Shown piece by piece: positions 34,650 through 42,366 of a stretch of 64,000 nt of DNA. The DNA comes from Phycisphaerae bacterium (GTDB lineage Bacteria > Planctomycetota > Phycisphaerae > Phycisphaerales > UBA1924). The notes under the pieces were generated by a model. It did no database searches. It was not told the origin of the DNA and was given only the letters and a program-made list of their open reading frames with translations. The stretch covers positions 1-64,000 of the forward strand of contig JAEUIZ010000055.1 of NCBI GenBank assembly GCA_016793805.1, given 5' to 3'. Both the position numbers and the translations under genes were made by a program. Position 1 is the stretch's first letter; every line of letters starts with the position of its first letter.

Positions 34650-35836
34650 TGCTCGCCGGGGCTAGCGGGGCGAGGGGGCAGTCGGGGCCGGTTCAGCAAT
34701 GGGGTTCGAACAAGCCGAGCGTGCCGCTACCTCCGCACCACGACTACGTGCAGGTGGCAACCGGATGGCGGCACACGATCGCGCTCCGCTCCAACGGCAC
34801 GGTAGTGTGCGTCGGGGATGAGCCGTTCGGGTGCGTCGGCACGCCCGGCACGAACGAGACGTTCGTCGTCATCGCGGCCGGCTACTACCACAATCTCGCG
34901 ATCACGACGGAGGGCCGGTTGCGGATGTGGGGAACGAACTTCCGAGGGGAACTCGTGCGGCCGGTGTCGCTGCCCGAGGAGGCGCTCGTGATCTCCGTTG
35001 CCGCCGGAGAGTTCATCAGCGCCGCGGTCAAGACAGATGGAACGCTCATCGTGTGGGGAGACGACCCGGTCACGAACTGCGGGGATGATCCCCCGTGCCG
35101 GCGCTGCGATGGCGGACCCATGGGCGAGTATCCCATCGGGCCGCCGCCCCCCGGCGTCTACGTCAGCGTGAAGTCGTCGGGCCACTTCTGGATCGCGCAA
35201 CGGAACGACGGGACGCTCGTGGGCAATGGCGTTGACACTCGCTGCCAGGTCTCGCACATTCCCGAGGGCACCGTGAAGGCCTATGCCGCGGGCCACATGC
35301 ACGGCGTGGCGATCACCAGCAGCGATGAGCCGCCGCTGCTCTGGGGGATGAACCAATACGGCCAATCGCAGTTGACAACGGACTGCCCTGCGTTTTGTCC
35401 TGCGCCGTGCCAGGGGCAGATGTCGGATCCGTGCATCGGCACGCCGACGTGCTGGCGGCCGCCGCCGATGCTGCTCCCGGCGATCAAGGAGGTCGAAGGG
35501 GCCTATTACGCCACGATCGTGAAGAAGGTGGACAACACGTTGACAGGTTGGGGATCGAATCTGTTCCAGGAGAGTTGTCCAGTATCGGGCGAGGTGGGAT
35601 CGTTCTCGTGCAACTACTACCACGGCGCGGCCGTGATGATCGAGTGGGACTCGGCGGGTGCGTACGCGAACTGCGACGGCGCCGGTGGCCTTGACTTCAA
35701 CGACCTCGCGTGCTTCAACGCGAAGTTCGCCCAGGGCGATCCGGAAGCGAACTGCGATTCGCAACTCACGCTGCCGCTGCTTTCCGCGTCGGACGTAGTC
35801 TGCTTCATCCAGAAGTTCAGCGGAGGCATGCCATGA
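34631..35836 (+). CDS. Exported RCC1-like propeller protein, probably phase-variable
   Basis: The continuous frame from a GTG at 34631 codes for 401 residues, but that GTG has only the repeat upstream. In frame, the residues VLAVVLMLAGASGARGQ form the hydrophobic core of a signal peptide that lacks its basic start; joining it to the ATG at 34566 needs one more or two fewer ACTC units. The body has RCC1-like repeats (HTIALRSNGTVVCVGD, NLAITTEGRLRMWG, AVKTDGTLIVWGD), and a degenerate dockerin-like tail with C-D pairs (ANCDGAGGLDFNDLACFN, SASDVVCF). Third-position G/C is lower than in neighbours. Next gene overlaps by four bases (ATGA). Confidence 0.72.
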   Translation: MLAVVLMLAGASGARGQSGPVQQWGSNKPSVPLPPHHDYVQVATGWRHTIALRSNGTVVCVGDEPFGCVGTPGTNETFVVIAAGYYHNLAITTEGRLRMWGTNFRGELVRPVSLPEEALVISVAAGEFISAAVKTDGTLIVWGDDPVTNCGDDPPCRRCDGGPMGEYPIGPPPPGVYVSVKSSGHFWIAQRNDGTLVGNGVDTRCQVSHIPEGTVKAYAAGHMHGVAITSSDEPPLLWGMNQYGQSQLTTDCPAFCPAPCQGQMSDPCIGTPTCWRPPPMLLPAIKEVEGAYYATIVKKVDNTLTGWGSNLFQESCPVSGEVGSFSCNYYHGAAVMIEWDSAGAYANCDGAGGLDFNDLACFNAKFAQGDPEANCDSQLTLPLLSASDVVCFIQKFSGGMP

Positions 35837-36873
35837 AGCGGCTTCTTCTGATCGCGATCGCGGCGACGTCGTCACCGCTGCTGTTGATCGACCACGCCGC
35901 GGGGCAAGCGCAGTTCCTGGTCAACTGGGGTGGCGTTTGGTCGTCGGCGCCCTCCGGCCCGTTCATCGACATGGCGGGGGGGATCGGATGCTCGCTGGGC
36001 GTCCGGCCGAACGGCGCGATCGAGGCGTGGGGCGATCTGAAGGGCGGGATGGGTCAGGTGCCGCCGGGAACTTACAAGAAGGTAGCGGCCGGGAATGGCC
36101 ATCGCTGGGCGGCGGGCATCCGGGACGACGGCACGATCGCGGTGTGGGGCAACCTGCTGGTGCCGGAGATGGCGCAGGTGCCACCCGGCCCGTTCGTGGA
36201 CATCGAGTTGGGGCTCTTCACGGGCATGGCGCGGCGGGCGGACGGGACGCTCGCGGCCTGGGGCCACGACTACGCCGGGCAAGTCTCCAATCTCCCCGCG
36301 GGCAGTTTCGTCTCGATTTCCGCCGGCGCCGACCACTTTCTCGCGCTGCGCGCCGACGGCACGATCGCGGCATGGGGCGAGAACACGGTGGGCGAACTGA
36401 ACGTCCCGCCCGGGACGTACGTCGCCATCGCCGCGGGCGACAGCCACAGTTCGGCGATCCGAACCGACGGCACGATCGCCGCGTGGGGCGCGAACAACCA
36501 GGGCCAACTCAACGCGCCGCCGGGCGTCTACACCGCGATCGCGTGCCACTGGCGGACGAGCACGGCACTGCGGCCCGACGGCACGATCGTCGCGTGGGGC
36601 CAGTCGCCGCTGGTGGTGCAGAACGTGCCGCCGGGCTCGTACACGCGGATCGAGATGGGCCACACGCACGCGCTGGCGATGTTCGGCTGCTTCGCCGACT
36701 GCGACGGCGCGACGACGACGCCGACGCTGACGATCAACGACTTCATCTGCTTCCTCAACAAGTTCGCGGCGGGCGACACCTACGCGAACTGTGACGGGAG
36801 TGCGACGCCCCCGGTGCTGAACGTCAACGACTTCGTGTGCTACGCGAACGCCTACGCGGCGGGGTGCCCGTAG
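35833..36873 (+). CDS. Exported RCC1-like propeller protein with dockerin-like tail
   Basis: 346 residues, ATG at 35833 overlapping the stop of the previous gene. Signal peptide MKRLLLIAIAATSSPLLL. About six RCC1-like blades of 45-50 residues are visible, with the repeated text RADGTIAAWGENTVGELNVP, RTDGTIAAWGANNQGQLNAP and PDGTIVAWGQ. The C-terminal 60 residues form the GC-type dockerin-like pair (CDGATTTPTLTINDFICF, CDGSATPPVLNVNDFVCY) ending AAGCP. RCC1-like exported proteins are probably surface or secreted binding proteins. Paralogue of the upstream gene and translationally coupled to it. Confidence 0.88.
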   Translation: MKRLLLIAIAATSSPLLLIDHAAGQAQFLVNWGGVWSSAPSGPFIDMAGGIGCSLGVRPNGAIEAWGDLKGGMGQVPPGTYKKVAAGNGHRWAAGIRDDGTIAVWGNLLVPEMAQVPPGPFVDIELGLFTGMARRADGTLAAWGHDYAGQVSNLPAGSFVSISAGADHFLALRADGTIAAWGENTVGELNVPPGTYVAIAAGDSHSSAIRTDGTIAAWGANNQGQLNAPPGVYTAIACHWRTSTALRPDGTIVAWGQSPLVVQNVPPGSYTRIEMGHTHALAMFGCFADCDGATTTPTLTINDFICFLNKFAAGDTYANCDGSATPPVLNVNDFVCYANAYAAGCP

Positions 36874-36932
36874 CCGACCCGCGTCTTTGCGCCGCGCTCA
36901 CACACGGCCCTTCCGGTACCATCGCGCCCGCG

Positions 36933-38093
36933 ATGCGGGTCTGCCTCTTCACCGACACCTTGGGCGACGTCAACGGCGTGTGCCGATTCATCCAGGACGC
37001 CGCGCGCCGCGCGCTCGACTCCGGGCGCGACCTCCACGTCCTCACCTGCACGACCTTCCCCGTCCCCGACCTCCCGACGGTCCACAACTTCCGCGCCATC
37101 CTCTCGCGGCCCATGCCCGGCTACGCGACGCTCCAGGTCGTCGTTCCCCCGGCCCGCGCGATGATCCGCGCCGCCATCCGCCTCCGTCCCGACATCATCC
37201 ACCTCTCCACCCCGGGTCCGGTCGGGATGGTGGGCCGATTCGTCGCGCGCCGCCTCCGCGTGCCGATCCTCGGCGTCTACCACACCGACTTCCCCGCCTA
37301 CGTCGATCACCTCTTCGCCGACCCCTCGCTCACCTGGCTCTGCCGCGGCGCCATGCGGGCCTTCTACCGCCCGTTCCACTCCATCTTCACCCGCAGCGAC
37401 GACTACCAGGACTCGCTCGTGCGCCTCGGGATCCCGCGCGAACGACTGCTCACGCTCCTCCCCGGCGTGGACACCGACGCCTTCCACCCGCGGCACCGCG
37501 ACGAGGCGTTATGGGACCGCCTGGCCGTCCCTCGCTCGGCAGTCAAGGTTCTCTCCGTCGGGCGCGTCAGCGTCGAGAAGAACCTGCCGCTCCTGGCGCG
37601 CGCGTGGCCCGCGGCGCGCGCACGAGCACGGACGCACGGGATCGACGCGCGGCTGATCGTCGTCGGCGACGGGCCGTATCGCGCGAGCATGGAGGCCGAC
37701 CTCGGCCCGCCCGACCTGAGCGGCGCGCACTTCCTGGGCTTCCGCCGCGGGCTGGAACTCTCGGCGATCTATGCCACCTCGGACTTCTTCGTGTTCCCGT
37801 CGGCGACCGACACGCTCGGACAGGTGGCGATGGAGTCGCAGGCGTCGGGCCTGCCGGTGCTGGTGAGCGATCGCGGCGGGCCAAAGGAGGTCGTCCGGCA
37901 CGGGCAGACCGGCCTGGTGCTCTCGGCGGAGGACGCGGGGGCGTGGGCCGAGGCGATGGGACGGCTGCTCACGGACGCGGGCGCGCGCGCGCGGATGGGC
38001 GCAGCGGGGCACGAGGCGATGCGCACGCGGTCGTTTGCGCACTCGTTCGAGGACTTCTGGCGCGCGCACGAGCGCGCCCACGCCGCACCCTGA
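36933..38093 (+). CDS. Family 4 glycosyltransferase (alpha-mannosyltransferase-like)
   Basis: 386 residues. MRVCLFTDTLGDVNGVCRF is the usual start of GT4 mannosyltransferases related to MgtA/PimB, with LGVYHTDFPAYV, a KVLSVGRVSVEKNLPLL N-to-C linker, and the donor-binding E-x7-E of the ATDTLGQVAMESQASGLPVL region. GT-B fold. Probably transfers a hexose from a nucleotide sugar to a lipid or glycan in the cytoplasm; the acceptor is unknown. A TACCAT box stands 10 bases before the ATG with no ribosome-binding site. The hairpin at 38113 follows. Confidence 0.88.
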   Translation: MRVCLFTDTLGDVNGVCRFIQDAARRALDSGRDLHVLTCTTFPVPDLPTVHNFRAILSRPMPGYATLQVVVPPARAMIRAAIRLRPDIIHLSTPGPVGMVGRFVARRLRVPILGVYHTDFPAYVDHLFADPSLTWLCRGAMRAFYRPFHSIFTRSDDYQDSLVRLGIPRERLLTLLPGVDTDAFHPRHRDEALWDRLAVPRSAVKVLSVGRVSVEKNLPLLARAWPAARARARTHGIDARLIVVGDGPYRASMEADLGPPDLSGAHFLGFRRGLELSAIYATSDFFVFPSATDTLGQVAMESQASGLPVLVSDRGGPKEVVRHGQTGLVLSAEDAGAWAEAMGRLLTDAGARARMGAAGHEAMRTRSFAHSFEDFWRAHERAHAAP

Positions 38094-38112
38094 GGCGACC
38101 GCCTCAAATGAC

Positions 38113-38142
38113 CGCGGCACCGGTCGAGGGACCGGTGCCGCG
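38113..38142. terminator. Perfect 13-bp hairpin between convergent genes
   Basis: CGCGGCACCGGTC (38113-38125), a GAGG loop (38126-38129... four bases) and GACCGGTGCCGCG (38130-38142) pair perfectly. There is no U run on either side, so it may act as a bidirectional RNA-end structure rather than a classic terminator. Confidence 0.55.
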
Positions 38143-38172
38143 AGAGTTCACGAGAGTGTGGGGGACCAGGGC

Positions 38173-38883
38173 TTAGGTGCAGCCGGCCGCGAAGGCGTTG
38201 AGGAAGCAGGTGAAGTCGTTGACGTTGAGGATGGGGGCGTTGGTGCTGGCGTCGCAGTTGGCGGCGGGGTCGCCCGCGGCGAAGAGGTTCTGGAAGCAGA
38301 TGAAGTCGTTGACGTTGAGGATGGGCGGGGTGGTGGACCCGTCGCAGTTGGCGTAGCAGGGCGCGGGCCCGCCGCCGCAGGTCGTCACGAGCGTGGCGAC
38401 TTCCCAGTTGGCGAAGTTCCCGCCGCCGCCGGCCATGAGATTGCTCCAGAGCATCTGGCCTTGGGGGAGGTTATTGGGCGAGGTGCCGCCCCAGGTCAGC
38501 GAGTCGCCGATGGCGTTGGGGATCCAGAGGTTGGGCGGGAAGTTGGGGGGGCCCTGGACGACGGGGCCGAGGGTGGGCCCGTTGTGGCCGCCGCCGGAGC
38601 CTTGGTACTGGGTGAAGGGACCGATGGGGAGATAGGAGGGGTCGCCGGTGAAGGGATCGAGCGGGCTGGCGGCGCTCTGCTGGTCGCCGAAGATGATCCA
38701 CCCGAATCCCTGGCCCGCCGCCCAGGAGTTGTCGTTGTTGTCCAGGATGAGTTTGAAGGTGTACTTGAACCCGCCGCCGGGAATGGGTTCGACGCAGTAC
38801 TCCATCCTCAGGGGTGTCGCGCCGGCAGAGGACGCCAGAGCCAACGCGGCAGAGATCGCGAGAGCAGAACGACGAAACATCAT
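38173..38883 (-). CDS. Small exported protein with GC-type dockerin-like tail
   Basis: 236 residues, signal peptide MMFRRSALAISAALALASSAGA. The 150-residue mature domain begins TPLRMEYCVEPIPGGGFKYT and is Gly/Pro-rich with beta character; I do not recognise it. The final 65 residues are the six-cysteine GC-type dockerin-like module (CYANCDGSTTPPILNVNDF, then CDASTNAPILNVNDF) ending AAGC-T. A GGAGGTC site precedes the ATG. Likely an extracellular binding protein anchored or sorted by its tail. Confidence 0.82.
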   Translation of the reverse strand: MMFRRSALAISAALALASSAGATPLRMEYCVEPIPGGGFKYTFKLILDNNDNSWAAGQGFGWIIFGDQQSAASPLDPFTGDPSYLPIGPFTQYQGSGGGHNGPTLGPVVQGPPNFPPNLWIPNAIGDSLTWGGTSPNNLPQGQMLWSNLMAGGGGNFANWEVATLVTTCGGGPAPCYANCDGSTTPPILNVNDFICFQNLFAAGDPAANCDASTNAPILNVNDFTCFLNAFAAGCT

Positions 38884-39069
38884 GGACCTCCTTTACGGTC
38901 GGCGAACCGCCGACTGGCGGGCAGGATACCAGATGCGTCGGAACTCGCAACCCCCCCCCCACCCACCTGTGCCCACTATTACCTATCCCGAGACACGCTG
39001 CGGGCTCTCACCTCGTCCGGCGCTCGCGGCGCGGGGAGTATGCTGGGTCAGCGGAGTTGGAGGCACTCC

Positions 39070-39564
39070 ATGACTCGGCACGTCTGGACGGTCATCGGCC
39101 TGAGCCTTGCGGCTGCGATCGTGGTCAGTGTGTGGTACGCCGCGTTCATTCAGGTCAGCCCGGCGCACAGCGTGGGGATTGCGGCGGGGGCGCTGGTGCT
39201 CGTGGAGCGCCCGCGGCCCGGGGCCGCGCCGCCGGTGGCAGCCCCCCCGGTGCCCGTAGGAGCGGGGGCGGCGCCGGTTCCGCTGCGCAAGCCGCCGCCC
39301 ACACAGCGGAAGGTGGTGGACTGGTATCGGCACGGGTACTCGTTCCAGTGGGCGGTCGAGCGGCGCGAGAGTCGGCTGTACGTCCCGCCGATGGTGACGC
39401 TGGAGGTGCCGTTGACGTGGGTGTGGCTGGCGGGCTTCGCCACGCCGTGGGGGATCGGCGTGTGGCGACGAACGAGGCGGCGGCGCTTGGGGCTCTGCGT
39501 GGGCTGCGGGTACGAGTTGGCGGGGGCGTCGGGATGCGCGGAGTGCGGACGGGCGGCGGGCTGA
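39070..39564 (+). CDS. Small membrane protein with C-terminal zinc ribbon
   Basis: 164 residues, ATG at 39070 with GGAGG upstream. A membrane segment at about residues 5-27 (VWTVIGLSLAAAIVVSVWYA), a proline-rich extracytoplasmic stretch (about 50-75), a second membrane segment (about 117-137, LEVPLTWVWLAGFATPWGIG), then a Cys4 zinc ribbon CVGCGYELAGASGCAECG at the end. The CxxCGY...CxxCG tail is a common planctomycete ending of unknown role. A run of ten C bases (38951-38960) lies 110 bases upstream. Confidence 0.75.
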   Translation: MTRHVWTVIGLSLAAAIVVSVWYAAFIQVSPAHSVGIAAGALVLVERPRPGAAPPVAAPPVPVGAGAAPVPLRKPPPTQRKVVDWYRHGYSFQWAVERRESRLYVPPMVTLEVPLTWVWLAGFATPWGIGVWRRTRRRRLGLCVGCGYELAGASGCAECGRAAG

Positions 39565-39584
39565 GCCGGTGCGATCGGTCGGGT

Positions 39585-40892
39585 CTACGGGCAACCCGCG
39601 GCGAAGAGGTTGGTGAAGCAGATGAAGTCGTTGACGTTCAGGATCGGCGGCGAGGTGGACCCGTCGCAGTTGGCGGCGGGGTCTCCCGCGGCGAAGCGGT
39701 TGTTGAAACACACGAAGTCGTTGACGTTCAGAATCGGGGGCGCAGTGGACCCGTCGCAGTTGGCGGCGCAGGCGGGCGCGGGCGGGTCCCACGCCGCGAT
39801 GGCGCGCGGGGCGGTTCCCTGGGTGCTGACGAGGCCCCCGTTCATGGTGAAGTTCCCGTCGCCTTGGATGGTGAACGAGTAGAACCCCGTGGGACCGTCG
39901 AAGTTGTCGGTGATGAGGAGCAGGTTCCCGAGCACGGCGGCGTCGCCGAGCGAGCCCTGGATGCCGGTGTCGAAGAGGAAGCCGGTGGGCGAGAGTTCGC
40001 CGGTGGCGGCGTTCACGGCAAAGGACCGGCAGGTGGCGTCGGTCCCGTGGCCGATGAAGACGAAGCGATCGTCCGTGGAGGCGACGGCGAGTTTGGGCGA
40101 GGACCCGGGCGAGAGGTACGGCGCGTTGGGGAGGGAGGCCAGCGCGCCCGTGGCGGGGGTGATCGCGAAGGCGGGGATCTTGTTGCCCCCGGAACTGATG
40201 CCCCCGCCGGCGTAGAGGCGGAGCCCGTCGCGCGAGATGCCGGGCTGGAGCGGGTAGACGCCGCCGGTGGGGAAGGTGCCGGCGGAATCGAGCGTGCCGC
40301 TGGCGTTGATGCGGAAGGCGTAGACGTTGAAGCCGGTGGAATCGGCGGCGTAAAGGAACGAACGATCGGGCGTCACCACGACCGAGGAGCAGAACACGCC
40401 GACGCTCTCGCGGTCGATCTCGACGAGCGAGGGCGGGGACTCGGAGTAGCGGTAGACGACGATCTCGTTGGTGCCGCTGGTGCGCGTGCGGGTGCAGACG
40501 AGCACGTCGTTGGCGATCCACTCGCAGTCGAGCGGGCTGTCGGGGGTGGTGAAGACGCCGGCGGGGCTGAGGGTCGCGTCGGGGTTCACGCGGAAGACGG
40601 AGACCTGCTCAACGGTGGTGCTGGCGGTAGCGTGGGAGACGGCGAGGTGGACGCCGTCGGGCGAGAGCCCGATGCCGTAGGCGTTGGTGCCGGGCACGGG
40701 CATGCTGGTGCTGGGGGTGCTCCCGGTGACGACCTTGGCGACGAAGCGCGGGGAGCCGTCGGGGTTGAAGGTGAAGGAGGTGATGCTGCCTTCGAGGTTG
40801 CCGTTGTTGGCGACGAAGGCGGCGCGCTGGACGGACTGAGCGAGCGCGGGCACGGCGGTGACGGCGAGCGCGAGGAGCATGGACGTGCGCAT
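39585..40892 (-). CDS. Exported lactonase-like seven-bladed propeller with dockerin-like tail
   Basis: 435 residues from the ATG at 40892 (signal peptide MRTSMLLALAVTAVPALA). The seven-bladed propeller resembles 6-phosphogluconolactonase-type/YVTN proteins, with repeated units such as FRVNPDATLSPAGVFTTP, AFRINASGTLDSAGTFPTG and AFAITPATGALASLPN, and GIGLSPDGVHLAVS near the start. The C-terminal 60 residues are the GC-type dockerin-like pair (CDGSTAPPILNVNDFVCF, CDGSTSPPILNVNDFICF) ending AAGCP. The frame is open upstream to 41501 but carries no resemblance. Confidence 0.87.
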   Translation of the reverse strand: MRTSMLLALAVTAVPALAQSVQRAAFVANNGNLEGSITSFTFNPDGSPRFVAKVVTGSTPSTSMPVPGTNAYGIGLSPDGVHLAVSHATASTTVEQVSVFRVNPDATLSPAGVFTTPDSPLDCEWIANDVLVCTRTRTSGTNEIVVYRYSESPPSLVEIDRESVGVFCSSVVVTPDRSFLYAADSTGFNVYAFRINASGTLDSAGTFPTGGVYPLQPGISRDGLRLYAGGGISSGGNKIPAFAITPATGALASLPNAPYLSPGSSPKLAVASTDDRFVFIGHGTDATCRSFAVNAATGELSPTGFLFDTGIQGSLGDAAVLGNLLLITDNFDGPTGFYSFTIQGDGNFTMNGGLVSTQGTAPRAIAAWDPPAPACAANCDGSTAPPILNVNDFVCFNNRFAAGDPAANCDGSTSPPILNVNDFICFTNLFAAGCP

Positions 40893-41008
40893 ACGGTGAC
40901 CCTCCGGGAATGAGGCGAGTTCCCCGCGATTGGATGCCGAGCATACGGCCGAGGTCAAGCCTGTTGGCGCCGCGCGCGAAGATATCGGTCGTTCGGGGCG
41001 GATAGGGG

Positions 41009-41037
41009 TTGTGGACTTGGGAAGGGACGGGTACACT
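41009..41037 (+). promoter_or_regulatory. Promoter of the first HAF-repeat gene
   Basis: TTGTGG (41009-41014), a 17-base spacer and TACACT (41032-41037) precede the gene starting at 41071. Confidence 0.5.
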
Positions 41038-41070
41038 GCCCTTGTCTGGGGGGCGTAGGGAGAGAGAGCG

Positions 41071-42366
41071 ATGTGTTCGAGAACGCAAACGGCGTGCGCG
41101 CGTGATTCGCGACGGGTTGGCATGCGATGCGCGGCCGGCGCGGCGATGCTGGCGCTGGCGGGGAGTGCGAGCGCGCAGCCCAGCCTGACGGCGATCGGCG
41201 CACCCGCGGGCTCCAGCAGCCTGGCGTTTGGGGTGTCGGGCGATGGGCTGGTGGTGGTGGGACACACCGTGACCGGAACGCCGCCGGGCGCGGCGTATGA
41301 GGCGTTTCGTTGGACAACAGGCGGCGGGCTGGTGGGGTTGGGGGATCTGCCGGGCGGGACAACGGAGAGCCGGGCGCTGGGGACCAATGCCGATGGCTCG
41401 GTGGTCGTGGGGTTCTCGAGTTCGGCCAACGGATTCGAGGCGTTCCGCTGGACCGCGGGCGGGATGGTCGGGATCGGCGATCTCGCGGGCGGCTCGTTCA
41501 ACAGTTCGGCGTCCGCGTGCAGCGGCGACGGGTCGGTGCTGGTCGGCTACGGAGCGTCGGCGGCGGCGGCGATCGAGGCGTTCCAGTGGGTTTCGCCCGG
41601 GCCGATGTCGGGGCTGGGCGATCTGCCCGGCGGGCCGATTAGTTCGTCGGCGTCGGGATGCAGCGCGAGCGGCGCAGTGGTCGTCGGCACGAGCATCTCG
41701 GGGAACGGGCCGGAGGCGTTCGTGTGGAGCGCGCCGGGGCCGATGACGGGGCTGGGCGATCTGCCGGGCGGAATCTTCAGCAGCAGCGCGGCGGGGTGCT
41801 CGGCGGACGGCTCGGTGGTCGTCGGCGCATCGGCGTCGAGTTCGGGCAACGAGGCGTACCACTGGACCGCGGGCGGCGGGATGGTGGGGCTGGGTGATCT
41901 CGCGGGTGGGGCCTTTGCAAGCGGCGCGAATGCCGTCTCGGCGGACGGGAACGTCGTGGTCGGCATCGGCACCTCGGCCGTGGGCCAGCGCGCGTTCATC
42001 TGGGATCCGGCGGCTGGCATGCGCGACCTGTTGCAGTACCTCACCGACCTCGGCGTCAACACCTCGGGCTGGCGTCTCGACGCGGCCACGGCGATCTCCG
42101 CCGACGGGACCGTCATCGTCGGGTACGGCGAGGGCGGCGGGTTCACGCAGACCGCGTTCGTGGTGGTTGTCCCCAAGTTCTGCTTCGCGAACTGCGACGG
42201 GAGCGTGACGGCGCCGGTGCTCAACGTCAACGACTTCGTGTGCTTCCTGAATCGCTTCGCGGCGGGTGACGCGTACGCCAACTGCGACGGCAGCACGACG
42301 CCCCCGATCCTGAACGTCAACGACTTCGTCTGCTACAACAACCTGTTCGCGGCGGGGTGCCCGTGA
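41071..42366 (+). CDS. Exported HAF-repeat protein with dockerin-like tail (first of three)
   Basis: 431 residues. The N-terminus has a basic run and a signal-like core (MRCAAGAAMLALAGSASAQ); an ATG at 41119 would give just that signal. The body is made of 45-50-residue HAF repeats with GLGDLPGG and EAFRWT/GG-type units (six copies) alternating with SADGSVVVG. HAF-repeat proteins are extracellular; their ligand is unknown. The GC-type dockerin-like module closes the protein (CFANCDGSVTAPVLNVNDF, CDGSTTPPILNVNDFVCY...AAGCP). The following gene overlaps by four bases. Confidence 0.87.
   Translation: MCSRTQTACARDSRRVGMRCAAGAAMLALAGSASAQPSLTAIGAPAGSSSLAFGVSGDGLVVVGHTVTGTPPGAAYEAFRWTTGGGLVGLGDLPGGTTESRALGTNADGSVVVGFSSSANGFEAFRWTAGGMVGIGDLAGGSFNSSASACSGDGSVLVGYGASAAAAIEAFQWVSPGPMSGLGDLPGGPISSSASGCSASGAVVVGTSISGNGPEAFVWSAPGPMTGLGDLPGGIFSSSAAGCSADGSVVVGASASSSGNEAYHWTAGGGMVGLGDLAGGAFASGANAVSADGNVVVGIGTSAVGQRAFIWDPAAGMRDLLQYLTDLGVNTSGWRLDAATAISADGTVIVGYGEGGGFTQTAFVVVVPKFCFANCDGSVTAPVLNVNDFVCFLNRFAAGDAYANCDGSTTPPILNVNDFVCYNNLFAAGCP

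Noticed and set aside
38814..40913. Plus-strand open frame of about 700 residues covering the lactonase-like gene
   Set aside because: Gly/Val/Asp-rich low-complexity sequence opposite a clear exported propeller; no ribosome-binding site and no domain.
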